From: Syngnathus acus
Taxonomy: Eukaryota > Chordata > Actinopteri > Syngnathiformes > Syngnathidae
NCBI RefSeq assembly: GCF_901709675.1
Contig: NC_051089.1
Span: 19,751,508-19,815,507 of the forward strand
DNA length: 64,000 nt
Reading direction: 5' to 3'
Part shown: positions 35,591 to 45,344 of the stretch, in pieces
Layout: every line of letters starts with the position of its first letter
Numbering within the stretch: the first letter of the stretch is position 1
Position numbers and translations under genes: made by a program
The notes under the pieces: generated by a model
What the model saw: only the letters and a program-made list of their open reading frames with translations
Databases searched by the model: none
Told to the model about the DNA's origin: nothing

Positions 35591-35809
35591 CCGTAATTTT
35601 CGGACTATAAGTCGCTCCGGAGTACAAGCCGCACCAGCCATAAAATGCCCAAAAAAGTGAAAAATATATATATAAGTCGCTCCGGAGTATAAGTCGCATA
35701 TTGGGGGGCAATTTATTTAGTTGCTACACGAAATAAAATATATATCAAATAACTATAATAAAAATAACACTTTTTTCCAAACCTTCTGCGTCACTCCTCA
35801 TCATTAAAT

Positions 35810-36135
35810 CCTTCAAACTCTTCGTCCTCCGTGTCACTTTCAAACAAAGCCGCGACTGATGCCGGTAGTACGTAGTACAGCCTCCAGGGATGATGGCAGG
35901 TATGGAGTTGAGGCTTTTTAATTTCTCTTTTATCTGTGGCGTGATATGCGCTCGCAAGCTGTCCATCACAAGCAGAGCTTTGTTCGCTCTGAAGAAGCTC
36001 CGATTTTCACCAATCCCTTACAAGTTTCTCACTAACTCCAAACTTTCTTTCTGCTGCTCGATTACTGTTTTCGGCTGCATATTTTACAACTTGAAGTTTG
36101 TAACCTGCAGAATATGAGTTTCTTTTTGGTGCCAT
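35810..36135 (-). pseudogene. Pogo/Tigger transposase remnant, further deleted
   Basis: Same HTH start and MDSLRAHITPQIKEKLKSLN segment as in copy 2, but after PAIIPGGC the frame breaks at the deletion joint (gtagtacgtagtacag) and runs into the acidic C-terminus out of frame. Confidence 0.75.
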
Positions 36136-36261
36136 TTTTGTTAAGCCCTTTCCAGTTGATGAGTCACGGCCAACGGTGAAATTTAGAGCGCCCTCATCCA
36201 GTTTCGTCTGAAAATAACAGTTTTTTTTTTCAGCTGTAGTTTTTTGTTTTGTTTATTTGGT

Positions 36262-36525
36262 TGTTTCATCAAAGTCAAAATCTGCTTTATTGTCAATTTC
36301 TTCATATGCCAAGACACACAAAGAGATCGAAATTACGTTCCCACTATCCCACGGTGACAAGACATAGTACACAATATGCATACAAGTAAACAACACAAAA
36401 AAAATAAAAACAAGAAGGCACAAACAATGAATAAATAAGAGTGATGAATAAATAATAAATAAACAAATAACATAATAAATATAAGAGGAGCAAAAATGGA
36501 GCAAGTGTGCATACAGCAGACAGTG
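36262..36525 (-). mobile_element. LINE 3' tail inside Tigger copy 4
   Basis: Same insertion as 21008-21270, at the equivalent position, so it predates the block duplication. Confidence 0.8.
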
Positions 36526-36724
36526 GACTTGGATATGGCGCTTTAAAGTGTTAATTGCTTTATTTGATTTTTTCTCTCTATTTTTCATGTTTTGAATATG
36601 TTCAAGATAAAGATATAAAAGCATGTGAAGTGATCAACTATACTAAAAATAACATGTGAAGTGGTCAACTATACTTGTAAGTGATGTGTTAATGATCAAG
36701 TAAAAATTTGTGAAAAAAAACATA

Positions 36725-37660
36725 CCGTTTTTTCCCATGTATAATGCGCAAAATTTAACTAATTTATTTTCCTAAAATCTGGGGTGCGCATTATACATGG
36801 GTACAATTTAAAAACCTTTTTTTTTTTTTTGTGAAGAAAATCATGGTACAACAATTTTTGAAGAAAATCTTGTCACGGATGGTTCTTTCCAACGTCACTT
36901 TCCTCTCTTTTCATTTTAACCTAACTGATCGCGGTGGTGCCTTTCTGGGCAGTCGGAGAAATCAACGCCAACAAAAAAAATACATCCAGCCTAGTTAAGA
37001 AATCACCAGAAAGATCACCATGACAATTGTGAATAATAAATAAATAATTATTATATATATTATATATTATTATTATAATAATAAATAATTGTGATAAATA
37101 ACTGGAACATCACTCAAATATTGGTGATCCCGTTGAGAGTCTCACATATTTCCTCGCTATCGAGTTTGCTACTGCATGCGCAGTGATACTGACCGGCAGA
37201 ATAACATCCGGTTGTTCCCAAAGATGATCTTTTTCTGAAATAATTTTATGTTTACGGACTTAAGTAACCCGGCCGGGTCATACCAAAGACTATAAAAATG
37301 GGACCCATTGCCTCCCTGCTTGGCACTCAACATTAAGGGTTGGAATTGGGGGGTTAGATCACCAAATGATTCCCGAGCGCGGCGCCGCTGCTGCTCACTG
37401 CTCCCCTCTCCCCCAGGGGATGGATCAAAATCACGCGGGGATGGGTCAAATGCAGAGGACAAATTTCACCACACCCAGACGCGTGTGTGACGATCATTGG
37501 GACTTTAAAAAAAAAAAAAAAGTTTAAAAAAAAAAAAAAAAAAAGAAAGTCAAAATTTGGGTGCGTATTATACATGGGTACAGGCTTTTTTCCAGCATCG
37601 ACATGCCATTTTTAGGGTGCGTATTATACATGGGGGCGCATTATACATGGAAGAAAACGG
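36725..37660. mobile_element. TA-flanked MITE with CCGTTTTTTCCCATGTATAA ends
   Basis: Ends CCGTTTTTTCCCATGT and ACATGGAAGAAAACGG are inverted, with subterminal gtgcgcattatacatggg repeats at both ends, inserted in acaTAtataag with TA duplicated. The equivalent site in Tigger copy 2 (near 21465) is empty. A related element begins at 60264. No clear coding sequence. Confidence 0.8.
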
Positions 37661-37743
37661 TATATAAGTCGCTCCTGAGTATAAGTCGCTCCCCCACCCA
37701 AACTATGAAAAAAAACGCGACTTATAGTCCGAAAATTACGGTA

Positions 37744-37858
37744 TGTAAATTGTGTACTATGTCTTGTCACCGTGGGATAGTGGGAACGTAATTTCGATTT
37801 CTTTGTGTGTCTTGGCATGTGAAGAAATTGACAATAAAGCAGACTTTGACTTTGACTA
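37744..37858 (+). mobile_element. LINE 3' tail fragment
   Basis: Plus-strand copy of the same LINE 3' UTR (ccgtgggatagtgggaacg ... gacaataaagcagactttgactttgac), directly after the Tigger right end. Confidence 0.7.
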
Positions 37859-38405
37859 TCCATCATTACGGCTGTAACAATAATGGTGATATCACAATGT
37901 AAAGATTTTCCCTATCATTGTCATGTTATGACATGAAAATTAAGCACATCTATGTCAAAACACATTACTTTTTGCCCCCTTTAGCCAAACGCAGGATTGT
38001 AAACTACATATGGGCCGCTGAGCTGATAACACATGATGGTAAAATCCCTGGCCACTGTTGATATCATGTATAAAAACAAATTGTTGTGCTTTTGTTTTCT
38101 AAGAGGTGTTTGTTTGTTACAGTTTTATGGGGTTTTATAGTATATGAGCTTTATGTCACCAACCTCTCCACTATATTGTGTTAATTGTCGTATCGTGAGG
38201 GTCATACTGTGGTAATATTGTATTGTGATGTTCGAAAATTATTACTTATTCATCTTATAATTGTACAAAGTTGTGTATGAATAGAGATATGTCCAATGTG
38301 CTGATGACTCTGCTTTATATCTCATACATAAACCAACATCACCACACTTGTCGCTTTACAACACTAATGTCAGTGTCATATCCTGTGGCTCGTCCCTAAT
38401 GAGCT
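37859..38405. other. Intergenic stretch, nothing recognised
   Basis: AT-rich, no open frame or repeat that I can identify. Confidence 0.4.
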
Positions 38406-38527
<122 letters not shown>

Positions 38528-39074
38528 GATAGTTTTTTGTCTATGTGTTCACTGCAATTGGTTGACAACCACTTCAGGGTGTCCCCCGCCTACTGCCCGA
38601 AGTAAGCTGGGATACACTCCAGCACACCGACTACACCAGGCAGAATACACCCGGAAACCCCTGGGTGAAATGTCTCCTTAAAACAACATAGCATTAATAA
38701 ACTAGCCACCAATGAGTGCTACATGCGCAAAAATACCGAATGGTTAGGATTGTTTCAGGATCCAACAGCGCTAGTAACTGATGAACTGATCATTTGAATC
38801 AGGTGTGTTGTAACAGGGGGACATGGAAAACCGACAGGATGTGGCTCTTGTAGGACCAGGGTCCCTTATCCCTGTCTGGACAATTTGTTCAACAGGCTCC
38901 ATCTTGTGTCCCAGCATGTGTAACGCATGCTATGAAACAGTACACGCTATGCGGCAGGCATTACTGGTGCACACGTCTTTTCTATGCCCATTAGTAACCG
39001 AATTTCATCATGAAAATTGTCGTACATATAGACTTGGAGCTGTTCCCACACTCTGATGTCTTTCATATCTTTTA

Positions 39075-39138
39075 TCGTTAAGGTGAAGATCACAATGGAT
39101 CGAGAGCTCTCGATCCATTGTGATCTTCACCTTAACGA
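39075..39138. repeat. Perfect 64-bp palindrome
   Basis: Arms of 32 bp (39075-39106 and 39107-39138) are exact reverse complements with no spacer, centred on gagag/ctctc. The sequence is mixed in composition, so it is not a microsatellite effect. Confidence 0.95.
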
Positions 39139-39269
39139 CTTGACACACTGCAATGTGAGGCTGATAAAGACCGCCGTTCACCAAGTATGACAGTAACCAT
39201 CTACACACCAATTCTGCTGGGCGTTCTCCCGCCACGCCGCCTCCTCCGTAGCAGCAGTCTTCCGAAGGC

Positions 39270-39660
39270 CTTGTGAACTCGCTGGTGGTGGTAACAGCAG
39301 CTCAGGCAGTCGCTACTGGGCACTTTCCCACCACCGCCATCTACTCCGCTGTAGTCGTCTGCCTGAGGCATTGCGTACTTGCTGGTGACGGTAACAGCTG
39401 GTCAGACAGCCACTGGCCAGCAGCCCAAAGTGCTGCGACATATCACCTCACAGATGACGTTGATTCAGGCTCACAACACCATCAGGTCAGCCGCTTTGAC
39501 CCACTACAGCCATTCCGCCCATCCAGTCCACGCTGCCCTGAACCTTGCCGCACTTCAGCATGTACCCCTGAATCAGGCTTGCAACCCTGTCAGGACAGCT
39601 GGCCCACTGCAGCCATCCCGCCAATCCAGTCAGTGCCACCTGGAGTCTACCTCCTGCCCC
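39270..39660. repeat. Diverged tandem repeats of about 105 bp
   Basis: gctggtggtggtaacagcag (39279) recurs as gctggtgacggtaacagctg (39381), and tgattcaggctcacaacacc (39461) recurs as tgaatcaggcttgcaaccct (39569). The GC-rich open frames over this stretch are Pro/Cys/His-rich in several frames and have no recognisable domain, so I do not call a gene. Confidence 0.5.
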
Positions 39661-40182
39661 TCAGTACGTGCCCTCAGCTTTCAGCTTGGATCTCGCCACC
39701 GCCATGGCCACCTCTTCATCTCCATTTTCCGCGTCCTTGTCTTCGTCGGACCTCATGTCATGACCAACCTCCGGCGTACCTCGCCCCTTTGTTTCCTCGT
39801 CGTTGTTGGACTCTGAATGGGGACGACTTCCGGCATACACCCCCATGTTGCAGACACACACCAACAACCACCCCGCTCCGGTGCCCACAACACTACGAAC
39901 ATGTACACATGTTTTTGTAAGGCTCCATGCCCACAGGCCATCCACTTGCACCATTGACTGCAACTTGGGCTGGACGGCCTCTACACAGAATCATGGACAC
40001 TTTATTGGACTTAAAATAGCTCCCAAGCACTCTCCAACAGCGGAAACGTGTAGCAGCACTAAACTGTCTCCACATTCTGATGTCTTTCATTTTTCTTTGA
40101 TGTCTTGTCTTTTATCCACGCACAGATGTTATTTCTCTTTGATGTCTTGTACCAATAGGATCGCTCAGTCTGCTTCATCAAG

Positions 40183-40310
<128 letters not shown>

Positions 40311-40321
40311 GTGACATTTTT

Positions 40322-40790
40322 ATTTGAAAACAACAATCACGTTATCTTGATTTTCCATAGATTTGAAGTCACAGTCTGCAGGCATCCCGGTCACTGCTCC
40401 TCAGCACTAGACAGCTCTTGTCCTGACTGATCACAGCTCGTCATCTCCCACACTGGCCTCATGTTGCTTGTCTATTTTCTCTTCGAGTCCAGACATCTCC
40501 TGATGAAGCATGGTCTCTCGGACCTCTCTGGTCTCTCTATTGTCAGCAGCCCTCAGGTTTTTAACCAAGGCAGGAAGTCTCTAGATGCCAAGGAAACAAG
40601 ACCCCATTTTTTTCAGCTTTCGGTACACGTGCAGCACCGTAAGGGTCAGAAAGAGAGCCAAACAAGAAGAATGAAGATCAAGAGGTACAAGGCACGCCAT
40701 TTGCTCCAACTGTGCATTGTATACCCTGCTAGAGCGGTACAATGGGGGCATCACGGCTCGCCGGTTCCAGTACCTCATGTGGAGATGGTC
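40322..40790 (-). pseudogene. Possible minus-strand terminal exon or retro-derived gene fragment
   Basis: On the minus strand a frame runs from about 40790 through HMRYWNRRAVMPPLYRSSRV and a hydrophobic stretch (SSCLALFLTLTVLHVY), meets one stop (TAG, 40581-40583), and continues as a coiled-coil-like segment (RLPALVKNLRAADNRETREV ... LEEKIDKQHEASVGDDEL) to a TGA near 40437. The stop sits at cttgtttccttggcatctag, which looks like a splice acceptor, so the second part could be a separate exon. An AATAAA lies downstream at about 40322-40327. I do not recognise the protein. Confidence 0.3.
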
Positions 40791-40899
40791 TGGTCAATTG
40801 CACTGAAGGCCCATCTTGAGAGATCCACTGCTGATAATACAGTCTGTTCCTGTGCTCAAAGACTAGCGTCCGGTGTGCCTGCAAGACGGTGACTCCATC

Positions 40900-41640
40900 T
40901 CACATTTATGGGTTTCCCTATCAGTGGCACAGCCCGTGAATGTAGACATAATGCAAGGAGATTACAGAAACACTAAGTCCAAGTACATTTCATCTGAATG
41001 ATGTTTCATGTGACCCTTTGTATTGTATAAGTAAAGTTTTCACTGTTTTTCAAGGTCTTCGGATTTGCTGACATCTTGATTTCTGTATTTAGATTATATG
41101 ATAGCATGTGGCTCCGTATGTGGTGTTTATATGTAAGTGCTCAAACATCAGCAGTCCTCTGAGACCAAGTTTTTTTCTGTCTAAGTCTGAATAAATTCCG
41201 TACATTCTGAGGCATGTCATATCTGGAGACTTTCTACATGTTTGGCAATGAAATATATATAATAATATCTTGAAGCTTGAGTATTTCATCAATGAGAAAC
41301 AATTCATTTAGTGTGAAAATTGTATAGTTTGCAGTGTATAGTTCGTATTGCTTATTTTTTAAGTTTAAAGAGAGGTTTTACAGTGAAGTATGATAGGTGT
41401 AACCCCTAACTTCGGCACCATAAAACAAGTTGTGCTAAGTTCATTTTGTCTTCACTTATAAACTAGTTGCCTGGTTCTTTTATCACAGACAACATCTAGA
41501 CGTCTATTCAACATTGAGGTTCTCTTCAATACATTTAACCTGTGATCCTTACCTTTGTGTAGTTCCAGGATGTTGTGAAAATGCATTTGATTAGTGGTGG
41601 TCCAGGGTGTGAAAATTTACATTTTTTACTATAAAAATAG
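40900..41640. other. Intergenic stretch, nothing recognised
   Basis: AT-rich, no open frame or repeat identified. Confidence 0.4.
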
Positions 41641-41970
41641 GTTTCAGTAACAGTCATACTTATGTTAGCTGCAGATATAAATACACCTTTTGCTGTTAAA
41701 ATTAACCAAAACGATAATTGAACCTAAATTTAAAAAAAAAAATTCAAACATTATCCAACCATCACAAATATAAATGTGCAATGTTTTTAAATCATATGTT
41801 TAAAAATGTAAAAATATACATACAATATTAAAAAAAATGGGGGCTGTTTTAATAGAACAAAACTACTAAGTTACAATATAAATATAATATTTGGGACTAC
41901 GGCCCGCGGGCCAATAACAACTGGCCGCAGGTGGCCCGCGGGCCGTAGTTTGGAGACCCCTGGTGTAGAT

Positions 41971-42295
41971 TGTCATCGTGTCTGTGTGCTCGCCCCTCCC
42001 TTCCTGTGTGCCCGTGATTAGTGTAATCATACTCACCTGCCTCTTGTTACCTGTGTTGTATTTAAGTTCTTTTTGTGTGTCACTCCCTGTTGGAGCATTG
42101 CCTGCATGCATTTGCTGCTGTCATGGGAATGCCACCCTGTCTGTTTTGTCTCACGTTTCTGTTCGGTTCCTGTTGTTGATTTTGTCAGTAAGTTATGTCA
42201 GTCTACCAAGTCTGTGTTTTGAGTTTGCTTCAATAAACCCTGGTCCAAGCTGCACTTGGTCGCCCTGCTCCATTTCCACCATCCGAATCGTGACA
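41971..42295 (+). mobile_element. Solo LTR, relative of the 24032 element
   Basis: Starts TGTCATCGTGTCTG, ends ATCGTGACA, and shares gcttcaataaaccctggtccaagctgcac with the LTRs at 24032 and 24914. No second LTR or interior is present and no clear target duplication is seen. Confidence 0.75.
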
Positions 42296-42844
42296 GAAAC
42301 AATATAAACACCACTCTCTTGTGGGCTTTTGATAGCCCCCTTTGCTACTCAGCGCTGGAGCCTGTTTTAATTTTAAAGCCATTGTGGTCCTTGTTTCATC
42401 ATCCGTGGCCTCTGTGCGTGTCGCCAACAGCTTCTCCAAAGATGAACTCGATGGACATCAGGCACCACCAGGGCTGTGGACTCGGTCGGATTTTTGCACC
42501 GAGTCCGAGTCCGGCCTCTTGACCACGAGTCCGAGTCTGAGTCCGGCTGTCCATTTTTTTCTGTTAATTCATGTGACTGCTTAGTCTTTATTCAAGGCTA
42601 ATTTAGATCAAAATCTAAATAATTACAACAGTTTTGTGATGGCTTTGTCTTTATTAAACATATAAACGAATACAATAAACAGATACTTTCAAGTTTTAAT
42701 CATTAATTACACCATTATAGAGGCTTTGCAGCTGACGTCATCAAGCTACCCACATTAGCGGCCATCTTGGCGGTCAACTTTTCAGTGCCGGTCAACGACT
42801 CACACACGCTTTCTTGTTATATCTGCTGCTATTTGAGCTTAAAA

Positions 42845-43022
42845 ATGCCGGATACCTGCTGTGCTGTTGGATGTAGCAATAGACGAGGCGATAAACCAAA
42901 TCTTAGCTTCTATAGATTTCCGGCGAACATGAAAAAACGTGATAAATGGATCGCGGATATTCGTCGTGAACGATGGAAACCTACGATTTACACAAGGATA
43001 TGCAATGAGGACTTCATATCAG
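42845..43022 (+). CDS. THAP zinc-finger first exon of the transposon
   Basis: Starts MPDTCCAVGCSNRRGDKPNL and continues LSFYRFPANMKKRDKWIADI and YTRICNEDFISG, then a donor (AG|gtatgt). This is the THAP DNA-binding domain: the N-terminal Cys pair, the FYRFP motif and a conserved Trp are all present. The fourth zinc ligand, usually His in CxxH, is Asp here (CNED), in this and the other copy. Downstream exons are gone. I chose the ATG just before PDTCC because THAP domains begin there; an upstream in-frame ATG exists at 42767. Confidence 0.75.
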
Positions 43023-43588
43023 GTATGTAAACAAACTATTCACCCCTGATTTGTTTCACAAAATGTGAAATAATACAATATGGGATGATACAAATATGAT
43101 TGTTGAAAATGCTGGGTGCATTTTTAGAAAAGCAGCAAGAGCAGCAAGGCAGGGAATGGGATGATTTCTTCAGTTCACCCCCCCGTTTTTATTTTGTGTT
43201 TATTTTTTCATGATGCTTCATCTGATTGGCTTGAAAACGTTATCAATGTAAATATTGAACTTCATATTGGAATTGAACAATTAATTCTCGAGTGAATGCA
43301 TTAGGAAATTTCCCAAAAAATTATTATGAACCTTGTGAAACAATTTTTTTTAATGTAGCATTTTTTAACAAGAGGGTTTTTGTTACTTCATTTGGCACAA
43401 GGTAAAATCTACATTGGTAAAGTTTTCAAGCCATTGGCACAAGGTTAAAATTTTTATTGGTTAAGTTTTCAAGCCAATCAGATGTGGCATCATGCAAAAA
43501 TAAACAAAAAATAAAAATGGTAGCAACTTGAACAGACAGGTACAGTATCTGAATGATTTCACTCTATTCAGTTTTTTAATATGTCAAG

Positions 43589-43807
43589 TTATGAAATGCC
43601 ATTACAAAACAAATCGACGAGGTAATTATAAATATCTGGATATGAGAGTTCAGGCAGGTCGGCTGTTGCAAAATGCTCGGGCGATTTTAGCATGCTTCTC
43701 GGTAAAAGGTACGGATCCGTTGTGCCAACAAGGTTCGACTTCTCTCTGTAACGTTTCTTGGATTCTTCATCCAAATGCCCAACTTCGTTGGATAGCAAAT
43801 CAGCCAT
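43589..43807 (-). CDS. Second transposon exon (MADLL-type protein N-terminus)
   Basis: 72 codons, MADLLSNEVGHLDEESKKRY ... LPRSMLKSPEHFATADLPEL ... YNYLVDLFCNG. It resembles the start of the SWIM/YqaJ-nuclease proteins that accompany THAP proteins in some animal transposons; no nuclease domain is present in this copy. The frame is intact and nearly identical to 61144-61362. Confidence 0.55.
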   Translation of the reverse strand: MADLLSNEVGHLDEESKKRYREKSNLVGTTDPYLLPRSMLKSPEHFATADLPELSYPDIYNYLVDLFCNGIS

Positions 43808-44380
43808 AATTCGGATGAAATCGGTGAAAATGTAGCGCAGAAATCAAACAATCTATACAAACACGTAGGAACGAGCTGACGAGTTGACCGCCAAGATGGC
43901 GGCATAACACAAAATCACGTGATAAAACCACGTGACTGCAAAGCCTCTATAGCTCAGACATTTATCTAAACACAAATAATTAGTGACGACCCCACAACTA
44001 TCGAAACACATCAATGATATAAGCTGGGTGACATAATCGTCCTTGACATTGGTACATAATGTAAACATTAGCCTAAGTGCAACTCAACCTAGCCGCATTG
44101 ATCGTAACTTACGCTCCGTTTCCCCCCCAAATCTAGAGGCAAAACATTGTTCTCTCGCTGCTCCCGGGTTCTTCCATCTTGGCTGCGCGCGGGGCATTGT
44201 GGGTCTTGTACGTGCACGCACGCAGGCAGGCGCGCACGCAACAACTAAATTTGTCTTCATAACAAGCAAGCAGGGCTGTGGACAGTATTCCTACGCGCAT
44301 TCTCAGCAGCATGATGAAAATAAAATTCAATAACGTCACTGAGGCATATTTTAACGAACTCCACTTAATTGTATGGCTTT

Positions 44381-44728
44381 TTAGCCCGTGCAATGTTCCA
44401 AGCCAGTTGAAACAATGCAAGTGTGACAGTCTCTGAGTGCTTCGTAATTTTTTTGAAAAACTGTACCTATTTTTCTGCTTGACTTTTCAAAGTCTCCAAA
44501 CTTGTGCTTGCGAAATTCAGTCCCTTTTGCAAAGTCCTTATCGATATTGGCATGAAGTGAGCTGAAGTGGCGCTCACCATTTGAAGCTTTTAAATGCGCC
44601 AATGACGTCCGACATATCAGGCAGAATGGCTTGCCATAGCGTTCAACAAAAAACAACTTTAACTCTGTTAAAAACGTCCTGTGTTCATCGTCATATATTC
44701 GTTTAGCTGTGCATTTTTTCCTTGCCAT
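44381..44728 (-). pseudogene. hAT transposase N-terminus with BED-like finger
   Basis: MARKKCTAKRIYDDEHRTFL, then YGKPFCLICRTSLAHLKASN and ERHFSSLHANID: C-x2-C...H-x4-H finger of SPIN/Charlie-type hAT proteins. The frame ends after about 115 residues and the catalytic domain is absent. Confidence 0.65.
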
Positions 44729-45344
44729 TTTGGCAAGCGTCTTGTCAGCTTTTCTGGACCTAATGGGCCCCCGTAGTCACAGTCGCCATTCATTAAAAAG
44801 CCAGCAAAACCAATCGCTCTGTTTGTCCCTCCTCCTTTGCGGGATTTCCCCTCACGCGCAGGCGCGTTTGACCAAAAACCATATTGAACTCAAGCGAAGC
44901 AAATACGCACGAAAAATAAACACAAATGTTGATATGAACGTATTTTTTTTATTGTCGGACTCGGTGGACTCGGTCAAAATCAGCACCGAGTCCGGCAAAA
45001 ATGACCGGGCCCGACCGAGTCCGAGTCCCCGAGTCCACAGCCCTGGGCACCACCCATCGTAGACCTTGAAATTACTCTGTAAAAGAAATATGAATATGGA
45101 AAAAAACAAAAAACTACCTGTAAAATAGTTTTTCCCTGATGTATTCATGTCAGTCACACATTTCGAACATAAAGCAATCGCACAGGAACGAGCAGACTTT
45201 TTTTATTTATTTACCAGCGCTATCAGAGCAGTCTTCTTGTGTGCCCTCTTTGCACGAGTTTCACCACCACGCATATTGTCATTTGTGTAAAATCCACAAC
45301 AGAAAAAAATTGTCAACATTGAGAGCAGCCGCCACATCGTAAGC

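Larger units (their letters stand above)
35591..37741 (-). mobile_element. Tigger/pogo element, copy 4, paralogue of copy 2
   Basis: Same ends, flanked by TA. It shares diagnostic differences with copy 2 (gagtacaagccgcacc and gcatattggggggc) that copy 1 lacks. Relative to copy 2 it has lost about 760 bp after caatttattt and a further 280 bp of transposase at a tagtac microhomology. It carries the same LINE tail (36262-36525) and a private MITE (36725-37660). Confidence 0.85.
42720..43947 (+). mobile_element. THAP-encoding DNA transposon (ISL2EU-like), copy 1
   Basis: Ends GAGGCTTTGCAG / CTGCAAAGCCTC with TATA duplicated on each side. The related hAT at 12613-12632 shows the empty site. A THAP-finger exon reads inward from the left and a second exon (MADLLS...) reads inward from the right, leaving about 560 bp of non-coding centre, so this is a deletion derivative holding the first exons of two convergent genes. 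Assignment to ISL2EU rests on the THAP plus MADLL-type pairing as I recall it, and is tentative. Confidence 0.75.
42469..45045 (-). mobile_element. hAT element with 8-bp target duplication and empty site
   Basis: Ends CAGGGCTGTGGACTCGG / CGAGTCCACAGCCCTG, flanked by GGCACCAC (42461-42468, 45046-45053). The inverted duplicate at about 52597-52610 has the unoccupied site. It carries a BED-like finger ORF (44381-44728, minus) and a nested THAP element (42720-43947). Related to 11109-12862. Confidence 0.9.
41641..45344 (-). repeat. Unidentified repeat X, inverted copy split by insertions
   Basis: 41641-41818, 42336-42468 and 45046-45344 together are the reverse complement of 52290-52890. The gaps are a hAT terminus (about 41880-41966), an LTR (41971-42295) and a complete hAT (42469-45045). 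The family is not identified. It contains exon-like stretches (see the plus-strand copy). Confidence 0.75.

Noticed and set aside
39273-39920. 215-codon Pro/His/Cys-rich open frame
   Set aside because: GC-rich diverged tandem repeats give open frames in several phases; no domain or splice support.
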